This document shows, in pieces, positions 1 through 9,007 of a stretch of 64,000 nt of DNA. The DNA is taken from assembly GCF_016526145.1 (NCBI RefSeq), contig NZ_JADDUE010000011.1, positions 124,001 to 188,000 of the forward strand. Reading direction: 5' to 3'. A program made the translations under genes and the position numbers. Below the pieces are notes generated by a model. The model saw only the letters and a program-made list of their open reading frames with translations, had not been told where the DNA came from and made no database searches. The DNA is from Saccharopolyspora galaxeae. GTDB lineage: Bacteria > Actinomycetota > Actinomycetes > Mycobacteriales > Pseudonocardiaceae. Within the stretch, counting starts at the first letter, position 1. Each line of letters starts with the position of its first letter.

Positions 1-177
1 ACCCGCGATCGGCGTCCCGGAGTCGAACGCGGCCAGCGTGCGGTCCAGTTCGGTGGCGGCGCGCTGGCCGGTGATCTCCTGCTCGCAGCGGTCGGCGCCG
101 TAGGTGTCGGCGATCATGCGCGCCCACGGGGCGAATTCGGCCTCGGTCACCGGGCGCAGCGGATACGGTTCGCGCAC
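1..177 (-). CDS. GNAT acetyltransferase, Eis-like (N-terminal fragment, cut by window edge)
   Basis: Only the first 59 codons lie in the window, and the gene runs off the left edge. From a GTG start the peptide reads LRPVTEAEFAPWARMIADTYG and then a stretch ending ELDRTLAAFDSGTPIAG. This resembles the N-terminus of actinobacterial Eis-type GNAT acetyltransferases, which acetylate amines using acetyl-CoA. The catalytic and acetyl-CoA-binding parts are outside the window, so the family call is tentative. It reads in the same direction as the small gene upstream, about 50 bases away. Confidence 0.55.
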   Translation of the reverse strand, partial: MREPYPLRPVTEAEFAPWARMIADTYGADRCEQEITGQRAATELDRTLAAFDSGTPIAG

Positions 178-229
178 CGGGCACTGTGTAGTGCACCCGC
201 CGCTGCGCCGCGATCGATTTTTCGCCGGC

Positions 230-607
230 TCACCGCTCAGCGGCGGCGACCGCTTCGGCCAGCCGAGCCAGTTCCCGGCCGACGTGCGCCAGGCGGTCGC
301 CGACCGCGCCGGCGTGCCCGGTCAGCGCACCCGCGTGCCCGGCCGCTCGCAGCCAGTCGTTGACGCCCGCCAGTCCTTCGGCCATCCCGTCGACGGTGGT
401 GGCGAAGCCGCGGGTGACCTGTTCGATCTCGGCGACGGAGTGCGGTACGCCCGGATCGCGCAGCCGCGCGCCGAGTTGCAGCGCCGCTTGCCCCACTTGC
501 TCGGCCACCTCCGCGGTGTAGGCACCGCCATCGGTGCCGCGTGATCGATCGGCCGTGGAAGGCCGCGGTGGAGCGGACTGCGCAGCGGCGTCATCGGAGC
601 GGCTCAT
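230..607 (-). CDS. Small helical hypothetical protein
   Basis: A 125-residue protein I do not recognise. The first 30 residues are polar and probably disordered (rich in Ser, Arg, Pro). The rest is Ala/Val/Leu/Glu-rich and should form two or three long amphipathic helices, with heptad-like spacing in the last 50 residues (HVGRELARLAEAVAAAER). There is no signal peptide and no membrane segment. The pattern recalls small actinobacterial helical-hairpin proteins of the WXG100 or phasin kind, but no WXG motif is present. It precedes the acetyltransferase fragment in the same direction. Confidence 0.55.
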   Translation of the reverse strand: MSRSDDAAAQSAPPRPSTADRSRGTDGGAYTAEVAEQVGQAALQLGARLRDPGVPHSVAEIEQVTRGFATTVDGMAEGLAGVNDWLRAAGHAGALTGHAGAVGDRLAHVGRELARLAEAVAAAER

Positions 608-785
608 AACCGCTCAGCCAACCCGACTCGGGCGGTGTGGGCCACACGATCGAGGTAGAAGATCGCCGAGCGGTGGTCAAGAACACCCGATTCCCGCACA
701 ACCTCCCCACCCCGTTGCGCATTGCGCACTCTCACTTCGTTGCTTTTTCTCGTGAGGTTCGAAGTCGGGCGTGATGCCGGAGGCT

Positions 786-809
786 TGATTTCGGGCAACA
801 CTGAAATCA
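786..809. repeat. AT-rich inverted repeat TGATTTC-N10-GAAATCA
   Basis: Seven-base perfect arms separated by 10 bases, in the intergenic region between the phosphoribosyltransferase and the small helical protein. The arms are not G+C-rich and there is no T-run, so it looks more like an operator for the downstream minus-strand gene than a terminator. Confidence 0.3.
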
Positions 810-871
810 GCGAGGCAATTAACAGTTAGAAACGCGAGTCGACGAACTTGTCCCTCGGGTTCTTCAGCGGC

Positions 872-1549
872 CTAGCCGCCGGACGTTCCCCGCCCGGCAT
901 CCACCTCGCCGAGGATCCGCAGGATCTCCTCGTCAGTGGTCTCCCGGAAAGTGCCGTACCACTGCCCCACCGCGGCGAAATCCACCGGCTGCAGCACGCA
1001 CAGCACCTCGTCGGCCTCCTGGCGCAACGCCTTGACCGCGTCCGGGGCGCCGACCGGCACGGCCAGCAGGATGCTGCGCGGGTCCGACTCCCGGATCATG
1101 CGCAGCGCCGCACGGGCGGTCGCGCCGGTGGCCAGACCGTCGTCGACCAGCACCACGTCCCGGCCGGTCAGCCGCGGTGGCGCACCTTGGCCGAACCGTT
1201 CCTCGCGGCTTCGGGCCTCGGCGCGCTCCCGCTCGCGGTCCTGCGCCAGCTCGGCCTGCTCCAGGTGGAAGGTGCGCAGCAACCGCTCGTCGTAGGTGGC
1301 CGGGCCGTGCGCGGTCACCGCGCCCAGCGCCAGCTCCGGCTGGCCCGGCGCGCCGATCTTGCGGGCCACGGTGACCCGCAGCGGTGCCGCCAGCGCACGC
1401 GCCACTTCAGCGGCGACCGGTACGCCGCCGCGGGCCAGCCCCAGCACCACCGGATCGGCCAGGTTCCGCTCGGTCACCTTCCCGGCCAGCACCCGGCCGG
1501 CGTGCCTGCGGTCCCGGTAGCTCTCGGTCCGCGCGCCGATGCCCGGCAT
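872..1549 (-). CDS. Phosphoribosyltransferase-domain protein
   Basis: A 225-residue cytosolic protein of the type I phosphoribosyltransferase fold. The PRPP-binding signature VVLVDDGLATGATA is near residue 130, and the N-terminus (YRDRRHAGRVLAGKV) matches the group of predicted phosphoribosyltransferases often annotated ComF- or Apt-like. The substrate base is not predictable. The start is set at the ATG at 1549 because a clear GAGGAGG ribosome site lies 8 bases upstream. An in-frame start 12 codons earlier has none. It lies about 75 bases downstream of the ABC-class ATPase stop end, on the same strand but not tightly coupled. Confidence 0.8.
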   Translation of the reverse strand: MPGIGARTESYRDRRHAGRVLAGKVTERNLADPVVLGLARGGVPVAAEVARALAAPLRVTVARKIGAPGQPELALGAVTAHGPATYDERLLRTFHLEQAELAQDRERERAEARSREERFGQGAPPRLTGRDVVLVDDGLATGATARAALRMIRESDPRSILLAVPVGAPDAVKALRQEADEVLCVLQPVDFAAVGQWYGTFRETTDEEILRILGEVDAGRGTSGG

Positions 1550-1623
1550 CGTGGGCCTCCTCGCGACGAGACTCCGCTCACCCACAAGGTGCCCCCGAGC
1601 CGGGCCGGGACAAACCTGGCGGA

Positions 1624-3402
1624 TCAGTCGCGGAACGCGCCCACCCGCAGCGCGCGCAGCCGGTTCAACGCCGCGGCGAGTTCGAAGCGCCGCGGCACCG
1701 CGAAGTCGCCGACGTAGCGCTCGTCGACGGCGGCCACGCCCCGCTCGACGACCTCGGCGCTGTAACCGTCGAGCACCTCGGCCACCGTGCGCGAGCCGTC
1801 CAGCAATCCGGAACGCGCGCAGGTCACCAGCGCCAACCCGATCCCGGTGACCTGCGCGGGGTCGACGATCTGCTCCACCGCGCGCAGCTCCACAGTGGAA
1901 TCGCCCAGCGTGAGCGCATCGGTGCCGCGGGAGCGCACCTTCGGCCGGTCCACCGGGATCGACCGCGGATCCGGCACGCGCCGGCGCACCGCCGGGAACC
2001 CCTCGGCCTCCCGGTTGCGGCCGGTCGGATTCGCCGCCAGCGCCTTGGCCTGGCCGGTGACCTCCCGAGCCCGGTAGGCGTCCATCATCAACACCTGGTC
2101 GGCGACGTCCATGTAGTCCCCGGAACCGCCCATGACCAGCACCGTCGACACACCCCGCTCGCGCGAGAGCGGCCGGATCAAATCCAGGAACGGCGTCAGC
2201 GGCTCGGACTCCTTGGCCACCAGCGCCTGCATCCGCGCATCGCGGATCATCAGGTTCGTCGCCGCCGTGTCCTCGTCCAGCAGCAGCACCCCGGCACCGG
2301 CCTCCACCGATTCCACGATCGACGCCGCCTGCGAGGTCGATCCCGAGGCGTTGTCGGTGGAGAAGTCCGTGGTGTCGGCGCCGGTGGGCAGGTGGCTGAC
2401 GAACGGGCTCACATCCACCCGGTGCACCCGGCGACCGTCCTCGGCGCGGACCTTGACCGTGTCCTCCCGGCAGACCACGAGCTCGCGACCGTCACCGGGC
2501 ACGTGGTCGTAGATGCCGTTCTCCAGCGCCCGCAACAGCGTCGACTTGCCGTGGAACCCGCCGCCGACGATAAGCGTGATCCCGTCCGGGATGCCCATGC
2601 CGGACACGACACCGCGGTTGGGGACCTCGATGTCGACCCGCATCGACGCCGGTGACTCGAAGGCCACGGCATCCGACAGCGGGCGCTCGTCGACGCCGCT
2701 GCGCCGCGGCAGGATCGCGCCGTCGGCGACGAAGGCGACCAGTCCGCGCGCGGACAGTGCTTCCCGCAGCGCGTCGGTGTCCTCGACCGACTCGACGAAC
2801 TCGGTCATCCGCGCCCGATCGGCGGTGGCATGGCGCAGCGCGTGCTCGACCATGTCCGGCAGGTCCTCGCACAGCGACTTCTCCGCGGCGCGGCCGTCGA
2901 TGCTGCGGCCCTTGCCGGGCAGGTCGATGCCCAGGCGCAGCCGCACCGCACCGTCGACGACCTGGCAGGAGCTGCGATCGAGGACCTGCTGGCGACCGGC
3001 GTCGACGCGCAGGCCGCTGTCGCGCAGCCTGCGGTGCGCCGCGCGCACCAGGAAACCGGCCAGCGCGCGGGCGCGCACCGGCGTGCGCCACAGCTCCTTG
3101 GGAAGCTCCGCGGTCTCGGCGTCCACTCGCACTTCGCAGCGGCTGGCCGGCGCGTACGGGTCCGGCTGGACCTTCTGGATCTCCAAGGTGAACCCGTCGA
3201 AGCGCCACTGCCCGGACAGCGACTTGTACCGCCCGTAGCTGGCGCCGTGCATGTCCCGCAACGCCGAGCGGAGCCCACCGGCATCGCGCGGTCCCTTGTG
3301 CCCAGCGGGACCGCCGCGTTTCGGGCCTTGCTCGCCCCTCCTGCCCGGGGCTTGATCGGGGCGGCGCCGCGGCCCGCCCGGTCCGCTCGTTCGTTGTGCC
3401 AT
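1624..3402 (-). CDS. Predicted ABC-class ATPase (COG3044-type)
   Basis: A 592-residue soluble protein. After a basic Gly/Pro/Arg-rich leader of about 45 residues comes the family start (LRDMHGASYGRYKSLSG). A mid-protein Walker A variant (GGGFHGKSTLLRAL) follows, then a Walker B-like LLLDEDTAATNLM and a serine/glycine signature region (STDNASGSTSQAASI). These features define the widespread but uncharacterised 'ATPase of the ABC class' family. No transmembrane segments are seen, so it is not a transporter by itself. The start is the ATG that leaves the basic leader. A longer reading frame exists upstream, but it overlaps the opposing muramidase promoter and is compositionally odd. Confidence 0.8.
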   Translation of the reverse strand: MAQRTSGPGGPRRRPDQAPGRRGEQGPKRGGPAGHKGPRDAGGLRSALRDMHGASYGRYKSLSGQWRFDGFTLEIQKVQPDPYAPASRCEVRVDAETAELPKELWRTPVRARALAGFLVRAAHRRLRDSGLRVDAGRQQVLDRSSCQVVDGAVRLRLGIDLPGKGRSIDGRAAEKSLCEDLPDMVEHALRHATADRARMTEFVESVEDTDALREALSARGLVAFVADGAILPRRSGVDERPLSDAVAFESPASMRVDIEVPNRGVVSGMGIPDGITLIVGGGFHGKSTLLRALENGIYDHVPGDGRELVVCREDTVKVRAEDGRRVHRVDVSPFVSHLPTGADTTDFSTDNASGSTSQAASIVESVEAGAGVLLLDEDTAATNLMIRDARMQALVAKESEPLTPFLDLIRPLSRERGVSTVLVMGGSGDYMDVADQVLMMDAYRAREVTGQAKALAANPTGRNREAEGFPAVRRRVPDPRSIPVDRPKVRSRGTDALTLGDSTVELRAVEQIVDPAQVTGIGLALVTCARSGLLDGSRTVAEVLDGYSAEVVERGVAAVDERYVGDFAVPRRFELAAALNRLRALRVGAFRD

Positions 3403-3596
3403 GTCCCGAGACGTACCCGAAGGCATCGGGATTATCCAACTCGGGGCCGCGATGCGAGCCGTGCATATCGATGTGCAATCGCGCTCGGGCATGCAACCGA
3501 TCACGCGGTTATTCTCCCTGCGCGCATGATCTCGCACGCTATGTGCACACGACCACCGAAGGTGCAAAGCCGCCAGTGTCAAGGAGGCGAACCGTC

Positions 3597-4436
3597 GTGC
3601 CAGTCCCCCGCAGCCGCCGGCCCCGAACCACGGCACTGCTCTCCCACGGCCTGGTGACTCTGCTCAGCGCAGCCGTGTTGACCACTGTCCCCGGAACCGC
3701 CGCGGCTCGCCCGGCGAACCACCCCGACCCCGGCCGCGAAGGCGCGTGGGCCGGCTACAGCATCGGCCGCTCGGCCACCGAAGGCGTGCCGCGCAGCGCA
3801 GCGCCCCGTGCCGGAGGCGTGGCCGGGATGGACGTCAGCGGGCACCAGGGCGCGGTGGACTGGGCGAAGGCGTGGGCCGACGGCGCCCGGTTCAGCTACG
3901 TCAAAGCGACCGAAGGAACCGGGTTCATCAGCGACTCCTTCGGTCAGCAGTACGACGGGGCGGCCTCGGTCGGCATGGACCGCGGCGCCTACCACTTCGC
4001 GCTGCCCGACCGCGCCAGCGGCGCGGCGCAGGCGAACTACTTCATCGACCACGGCGGCGGGTGGCTGCCCGACGGGCGCACCCTGCCCGGGGCGCTGGAC
4101 ATCGAGGACAACCCCTACGGCGAGATGTGCTACGGCATGGCGCCGCAGCAGATGTCGGACTGGATCGCGGAGTTCAGCAACACCTACGAGCTGCGGACCG
4201 GGCGCTATCCCGCGATCTACACCACGACCCGCTGGTGGGACCGCTGCACCGGCGCGAACCCGGACTTCGGCGCGAACAACCCGCTGTGGCTCGCGCGGTT
4301 CGCCCCGGAGATGGGACCGCTGCCGGCCGGTTGGGACTTCCAGGCGATCTGGCAGTTCGCCAACTCCGGGATCTTCCCCGGCGATCAGAACTCGTTCAAC
4401 GGTGACGCGGCCCAGCTGGAGCGCTTCACCCTCTGA
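3597..4436 (+). CDS. Secreted GH25 muramidase (lysozyme)
   Basis: A 279-residue glycoside hydrolase family 25 enzyme that cleaves the MurNAc-GlcNAc bond of peptidoglycan. The GTG start is preceded by AAGGAGG at a spacing of 9 bases. It opens a signal peptide with an Arg-rich n-region, a hydrophobic core (LVTLLSAAVLTTVPG) and an AAA-type cleavage site. The catalytic barrel follows with GMDVSGHQG, where the conserved Asp lies, and ALDIEDN, carrying the DxE acidic pair. The C-terminal WQFANSG and FNGDAAQLERF are typical of the family end. It has no separate wall-binding domain. Probable roles are wall turnover or attack on competitors. Confidence 0.92.
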   Translation: MPVPRSRRPRTTALLSHGLVTLLSAAVLTTVPGTAAARPANHPDPGREGAWAGYSIGRSATEGVPRSAAPRAGGVAGMDVSGHQGAVDWAKAWADGARFSYVKATEGTGFISDSFGQQYDGAASVGMDRGAYHFALPDRASGAAQANYFIDHGGGWLPDGRTLPGALDIEDNPYGEMCYGMAPQQMSDWIAEFSNTYELRTGRYPAIYTTTRWWDRCTGANPDFGANNPLWLARFAPEMGPLPAGWDFQAIWQFANSGIFPGDQNSFNGDAAQLERFTL

Positions 4437-4454
4437 CAGCAGCGCAACGACGAA

Positions 4455-4482
4455 CGGGGGGACCGGAAAACCGGTCCCCCCG
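4455..4482. terminator. Bidirectional hairpin terminator
   Basis: A 12-bp perfect stem (GGGGGGACCGG arm) around an AAAA loop, located between the stops of the convergent muramidase and LCP genes. Its symmetry suits termination in both directions. Confidence 0.85.
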
Positions 4483-4495
4483 TCGCATGTTCGGC

Positions 4496-5608
4496 TCACT
4501 TCTCGATGAGGTCCGGCGGGATCGGTTCGCTCTTGGCGATGGCCTCGAACATCCGCGAGGCGTCCTCGGAGTCCCACTTGATCACCGACTGGCCGCTGGA
4601 GGACCTGCCGAAGTCACCGAAGGGCACGCTCGTGGTGATGCCCTCACCGCTGCTGACGTCGCCGAGTGCCTTGGTCAGCCAGAACAGGTGCCAGACGTGG
4701 CCGCCCTCGTCGAGCAGGAACGTGGTGCCCGCGGCGTTGGCCAGCGGCACCAACCGGAACGGGTTGAGCAGCGTGCCCGGCCCCATCGCCTTGTCCACCA
4801 GCGCGCCGAGCAGCTTGCGCTGGTTCTCCGCGCGTTCCAGGTCACCACCGGACAGCGAGTAGCGGGCCCGCACGAACGCCAGCGCCTGCGCACCGTTGAG
4901 TTCCTGCGGCCCGGCGGGAAGGTGCGCGTTGGCCTTCTCGTCGTCCATCGGCTTTTCCAGGTTCATGTCGACCCCGCCGACGGCGTCGACCAGCTCGGAG
5001 AACCCGCCGAAACCGATCTCGGCGTAGTGGTCGATGTGCACGTCGGTGGCCGTCTCCACGGTCTGGGCCAGCAGCTTCGGCCCGCCCTCGGAGAACGCGG
5101 CGTTGAGCTTGTCCTTGCCGTGCCCGGGGATCGACACGTAGGAGTCGCGGGGCAGGCTGATCAGCGCCGGTTTGCCGCCGCCGGAGGGGATGTGCACCAG
5201 CATCATCGAGTCGGTGCGGCGCCCGGCCGCGTCACCGGCCGAGAGTTCCTCGCGCTGCGATTCGTCGAGCCCTTCGCGGCTGTCCGAGCCCACCAGCAGC
5301 CAGTTCGTGCCGGGCGTGTCGGCGATCCGGTTCGGATAGTCCAGCGCGGGCGTGCGCTGCAGCACGCTGTCGACGTAGATGCCGAAGCCGACCACGATCA
5401 GCACCAGCACCAGCAGCGTGATGCCGATGCGCCGGGGCCAGTTCGCCCGTTTGCGCCGCGGCGGTGGCGGACCGGCCGGACGCCCGCCTTCGGGAGGCCG
5501 CGGCGGCTGCGGAGGCGCGGCACCGCCCTGCCGGTTGCGGGCACCCCGGTAGTAGTCGTAACCGCCTTGCTGCGGCCGCCGGCCTGGATTCGCCGACCAA
5601 TCACTCAT
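4496..5608 (-). CDS. LytR-CpsA-Psr (LCP) family protein
   Basis: A 370-residue membrane-anchored protein. LCP enzymes transfer glycopolymers such as arabinogalactan or teichoic acid from a lipid carrier to peptidoglycan. A Gly/Pro-rich cytoplasmic tail of about 55 residues precedes one membrane segment (about 61-80). The LCP domain then carries NWLLVGSDSREGL, the DSMMLVHI strand, the arginine motif SLPRDSYVSIPGHG and the late AQALAFVRARYS. All lipid-pyrophosphate-binding Arg and Asp motifs are present. ATG 5608 is preferred over the GTG three codons earlier because an AGGTGT-like site is well spaced for it. Confidence 0.9.
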   Translation of the reverse strand: MSDWSANPGRRPQQGGYDYYRGARNRQGGAAPPQPPRPPEGGRPAGPPPPRRKRANWPRRIGITLLVLVLIVVGFGIYVDSVLQRTPALDYPNRIADTPGTNWLLVGSDSREGLDESQREELSAGDAAGRRTDSMMLVHIPSGGGKPALISLPRDSYVSIPGHGKDKLNAAFSEGGPKLLAQTVETATDVHIDHYAEIGFGGFSELVDAVGGVDMNLEKPMDDEKANAHLPAGPQELNGAQALAFVRARYSLSGGDLERAENQRKLLGALVDKAMGPGTLLNPFRLVPLANAAGTTFLLDEGGHVWHLFWLTKALGDVSSGEGITTSVPFGDFGRSSSGQSVIKWDSEDASRMFEAIAKSEPIPPDLIEK

Positions 5609-5819
5609 GACCTTCACACCTGCGGAGTCGACTCACCGGCACGCTCGGTGCCGACCTTCGCCGTGCAGCATCCCAGAAGCCCGCACGGGCGTGGCACACC
5701 GCTATCGGAACGGTATGGAAACCACTCTGCTGCGCACCGGCGCAGTTACCGAGCCGACACGCACGGCGGCGAGCCGATGGTCGGGTTTTCCCGCTCCAAC
5801 AGCGGCACCGGGACGCGAA

Positions 5820-5851
5820 AACGGGGTGCGGCGAGACTGCCGCACCCCGTT
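5820..5851 (-). terminator. Terminator downstream of the GABA aminotransferase
   Basis: A 13-bp perfect stem (AACGGGGTGCGGC arm) with a 6-base loop, starting about 15 bases past the aminotransferase stop. On the minus strand the arm ends in a short T-containing stretch. Confidence 0.8.
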
Positions 5852-5865
5852 CGCAACCGGTCCGT

Positions 5866-7122
5866 TCAGCCGGAAACCGCCGCCGAGACCGCCTCCGACC
5901 ACAGTCGCACCGCCTCGTCGACCTGTTCGGAGTTGACGATCAGCGGCGGGATCATCCGCACGACGTTGCCGCGCGGGCCGCAGGTCAGCAACAGCAGCCC
6001 GCGCTCGGCCGCGGCGGCGTGCGCCCGCGTGGCGGTCGCGGTGTCCGGGGCCCCGTCGGAGGTGGTGAACTCGTTGCCGACCATGAGCCCGCGCCCGCGC
6101 ACCTCGCCGATCACCGGGTGCTCGGCGGCGACCTTGCGCAGCCCTTCCTGCAACCGGGCGCCCTGCTCGGCGGCGTTGCCGACGAGGTCGTTCTCGCGCA
6201 CCACGTCGAGGGTGGCGATCGCCGCGGCCGCGGCCACCGCGTTGCCGCCGTAGGTGCCGCCCTGCGAACCCGGCCACGCCTTGCTCATCAGCTCCGCGGA
6301 GGCCGCGATGCCCGACAGCGGGAAGCCGCTGGCCAACCCCTTGGCGGTGATCAGGATGTCGGGTTCGATGGTGGAGTGCTGGTGTCCCCAGAACTTCCCG
6401 GTGCGGCCCACCCCGGTCTGCACCTCGTCGGCGATCAGCAGGATCCCGTGCCGGTCGGCGCGTTCGCGCAGCCCTTCGAGGAATTCCGCGGGCGCCGGGA
6501 TGTAACCGCCTTCGCCGAGCACCGGCTCGATGATGATCGCGGCGGTGTCCTTCGGGGAGGTCACGGTGACCAGCAGCTGGTCCAGCTCGCGCAGCGCGAA
6601 GGCCACCGCCTCCGACTCGGACCAGCCGTGCCGGTAGGTCTCCGGGAACGGGGTGAACGCCACGCCCGGCATCATCGGGCCGATCCCGGCGCGCACCTTC
6701 ACCCCGGAGCTGGTCAGCGAGCCCGCGCCCATGGTGCGGCCGTGGAAGCCGCCTTCGAAGGCGATGATGTTCTGCCGCCCGGTGGCCTGCCGGGCCAGCC
6801 GCACCGAGGCTTCGACGGCCTCGCTGCCGGAGTTGAGGTAGAACATCCGGTCCAGCCCGGCGGGCAGCACCTCGCCGAGCCGCTCGGTCAGCTGGAGTAG
6901 CGGCCGATGCATGACTGTCGTGTACTGGCCGTGGATCAGGGTTCCCACCTGGCGCTGCGCAGCTTCCACCACGCGCGGGTGGCAGTGCCCGGTGCTGGTC
7001 ACCCCGATCCCCGCGGTGAAGTCGAGGTAGCGGCGGTCGTCCTCGTCGTAGAGGTAGACGCCCTCCCCGCGGGCGGCCAGCACGGGTGTCGCCTGCTGCA
7101 ACACCGGCGAGAGCTCAGCCAT
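5866..7122 (-). CDS. gabT: 4-aminobutyrate aminotransferase (class III, PLP)
   Basis: A 418-residue PLP enzyme predicted to transfer the amino group of GABA, or a close omega-amino acid, to 2-oxoglutarate, yielding succinate semialdehyde. Family motifs in order are NSGSEAVEASVRLAR, GGFHGRTMG, the cofactor Asp in LLIADEVQTGVGRTG, the Schiff-base Lys in ILITAKGLASGFPLSG, and the late GGTYGGNAVA. The start ATG 7122 has GGAG 8 bases upstream. An upstream in-frame start would run through the operator at 7169-7182 and is rejected. The gene is divergent from a succinate-semialdehyde dehydrogenase, the expected next step. The shared GntR-type palindrome between them suggests joint repression. The exact omega-amino acid is an inference. 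Confidence 0.88.
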   Translation of the reverse strand: MAELSPVLQQATPVLAARGEGVYLYDEDDRRYLDFTAGIGVTSTGHCHPRVVEAAQRQVGTLIHGQYTTVMHRPLLQLTERLGEVLPAGLDRMFYLNSGSEAVEASVRLARQATGRQNIIAFEGGFHGRTMGAGSLTSSGVKVRAGIGPMMPGVAFTPFPETYRHGWSESEAVAFALRELDQLLVTVTSPKDTAAIIIEPVLGEGGYIPAPAEFLEGLRERADRHGILLIADEVQTGVGRTGKFWGHQHSTIEPDILITAKGLASGFPLSGIAASAELMSKAWPGSQGGTYGGNAVAAAAAIATLDVVRENDLVGNAAEQGARLQEGLRKVAAEHPVIGEVRGRGLMVGNEFTTSDGAPDTATATRAHAAAAERGLLLLTCGPRGNVVRMIPPLIVNSEQVDEAVRLWSEAVSAAVSG

Positions 7123-7168
7123 GATCGACTCCAAAGCTGTCGTGTCGGCTGTGATGTCCCGACTGTAG

Positions 7169-7182
7169 GATTGTTGACAATC
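7169..7182. promoter_or_regulatory. GntR-type operator, site 1 (gabT/gabD)
   Basis: The palindrome GATTGT-TG-ACAATC lies between the divergent gabT and gabD. It contains a TTGACA hexamer that could be the -35 of gabD, so a bound repressor would occlude it. Near-identical copies occur at 11789-11800 and 13284-13299, with the likely repressor gene at 10223-10930. Confidence 0.75.
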
Positions 7183-7249
7183 TAGCTCGACATGCAACCA
7201 TCACGGCTGCGTCCTGTCCACCCGCCGAAATGGAAGGTCCGCTGAAGCG

Positions 7250-8743
7250 ATGAGCACCACCAGCAGCACGCCTGCCAGCACCGAGACCCGAGAGGCCCGC
7301 GTCGTCGAGGCCGCTCCGAAACAGCTGCTCATCGGCGGCAAGTGGCGCGGGGCCAGCGGTGACCGCAGCTACGAGGTCGAAGATCCCTCCACCGGCCGGG
7401 CGCTGTGCTCGGTCGCCGACGCCACCCCCGAGGACGGGCTGGCCGCGCTCGCGGCCGCGCACGACGCCCAGTCCGGCTGGGCCGCCCACCCGCCGCGCGA
7501 ACGCGGCGAGATCCTGCGCCGCGCGTGGGAACTGATCACCGAGCGGCACGAGGACCTCTCGCTGCTGATGACCCTGGAGATGGGCAAGCCGCTGATCGAG
7601 TCCCGCGCCGAGATCACCTACGCCGCGGAGTTCTTCCGCTGGTTCGCCGAAGAGGCCGTGCGCATCGACGGCGACTACGCGGTGGCCCCGAACGGCAAGG
7701 GCCGGTTCCTGGTCACCCGCCAGCCGGTCGGCCCGGCGCTGCTGATCACCCCGTGGAACTTCCCGATGGCGATGGGCACCCGCAAGATCGGCCCGGCGAT
7801 CGCGGCCGGCTGCACCTCGGTGATCAAACCCGCGCACCAGACGCCGCTGTCGATGCTGGCGCTGGCCGACATCCTCAACGAGGCCGGGCTGCCCGAGGGC
7901 GTGCTCAACGTGGTCACCGCCCGCGGCGCCGGCTCGGTGATGGAGCCGATGATCCGCGACGGCCGCGCCCGCAAGCTCTCGTTCACCGGCTCCACCTCGG
8001 TGGGCCGCAAGCTCATCGAGCAGTCCGCCGAGCAGGTGCTGAAGGTGTCCATGGAACTCGGCGGCAACGCCCCGTTCCTGGTGTTCGACGACGCCGACAT
8101 CGACGCGGCGGTCGACGGGGCGATGCTGGCGAAGATGCGCAACATCGGCGAGGCGTGCACCGCGGCCAACCGGTTCTACGTGCACGCCGACGTCGCCGAC
8201 GAGTTCGCCCGCAAGCTCACCGACCGGATGGCCGCGCTGCGGATCGGGCGCGGGGTCACCGACGACGTCGAGGTCGGCCCGCTGATCGACTCCGCCCAGC
8301 TGGACAAGGTCGACGAGCTGGTCAGCGACGCGGTCGGCCGCGGTGCGCAGGTCGAGCTCGGCGCCTCCCGCGGCGACGGCGAGGGCTACTTCTACCAGCC
8401 CACGGTGCTCAAGAACGTGCCGTTGCAGGCGCGGATGACCTCCGAGGAGATCTTCGGCCCGGTCGCGCCGATCAGCACCTTCACCGACGAGCAGACCGCG
8501 CTGCGCGAGGCCAACAACACCGAGTACGGCCTGGTCGCCTACCTCTACACCCGCGACATCCAGCGCGCGCTGCGCGTGTCGGAGCAGCTGGAGACCGGCA
8601 TGGTCGGGCTCAACCAGGGCATGGTCAGCAACCCGGCGGCGCCGTTCGGCGGGGTCAAGGCGTCCGGGCTGGGCCGCGAAGGCGGCAAGGTCGGCATCGA
8701 CGAGTTCCTGGAGACCAAATACATCGCCATCGGCGGTCTGTGA
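7250..8743 (+). CDS. gabD: NAD(P)-dependent succinate-semialdehyde dehydrogenase
   Basis: A 497-residue aldehyde dehydrogenase that should oxidise succinate semialdehyde to succinate. All catalytic elements are intact: the oxyanion Asn in LITPWNFPMAMG, the general base Glu in SMELGGNAPF, the nucleophile Cys in GEACTAANRF, and the cofactor Glu in SEEIFGPVAP. FTGSTSVGRKL and the C-terminal GLGREGG...FLETKYIAIGGL are typical of the GabD/SSADH class. It is divergent from gabT, completing the GABA-to-succinate route. The first 20 residues are a variable extension. Confidence 0.92.
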   Translation: MSTTSSTPASTETREARVVEAAPKQLLIGGKWRGASGDRSYEVEDPSTGRALCSVADATPEDGLAALAAAHDAQSGWAAHPPRERGEILRRAWELITERHEDLSLLMTLEMGKPLIESRAEITYAAEFFRWFAEEAVRIDGDYAVAPNGKGRFLVTRQPVGPALLITPWNFPMAMGTRKIGPAIAAGCTSVIKPAHQTPLSMLALADILNEAGLPEGVLNVVTARGAGSVMEPMIRDGRARKLSFTGSTSVGRKLIEQSAEQVLKVSMELGGNAPFLVFDDADIDAAVDGAMLAKMRNIGEACTAANRFYVHADVADEFARKLTDRMAALRIGRGVTDDVEVGPLIDSAQLDKVDELVSDAVGRGAQVELGASRGDGEGYFYQPTVLKNVPLQARMTSEEIFGPVAPISTFTDEQTALREANNTEYGLVAYLYTRDIQRALRVSEQLETGMVGLNQGMVSNPAAPFGGVKASGLGREGGKVGIDEFLETKYIAIGGL

Positions 8744-8766
8744 CCGCCGCTTTCCGCGCAGAAACC

Positions 8767-8798
8767 GGTGCCCCGCACGTTGCGACGTGCGGGGCACC
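8767..8798 (+). terminator. Terminator after gabD
   Basis: A 14-bp perfect stem (GGTGCCCCGCACGT arm) with a 4-base loop, 24 bases after the stop. It separates gabD from the following dehydrogenase, which therefore needs its own promoter. Confidence 0.85.
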
Positions 8799-8885
8799 GT
8801 CGTGTGGGCCGAACGGCGGTGCGCGCAACCGTCGTTGTCAGCATGTGGAGTCCTGATTGCTCCGAATGGGCGTGCGCGATCAAAA

Positions 8886-8897
8886 TTGACGGGTCAA
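8886..8897. promoter_or_regulatory. Candidate operator TTGAC-GG-GTCAA
   Basis: A perfect 5-2-5 inverted repeat in the 264-base gap upstream of the glycerol-dehydrogenase-like gene. It differs from the GntR palindrome of the neighbouring promoters, so if real it would bind another regulator. Confidence 0.3.
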
Positions 8898-9007
8898 CCG
8901 ATACAGGTGCGCCCGGCCGCGACGGCTCGTCCGCCGCCCGGCGCGCACCCGCCCCGCGATGGACCCCGCGGTCCCGCCCGGGGCGTCCACGCAGGAGGGA
9001 CGATCCG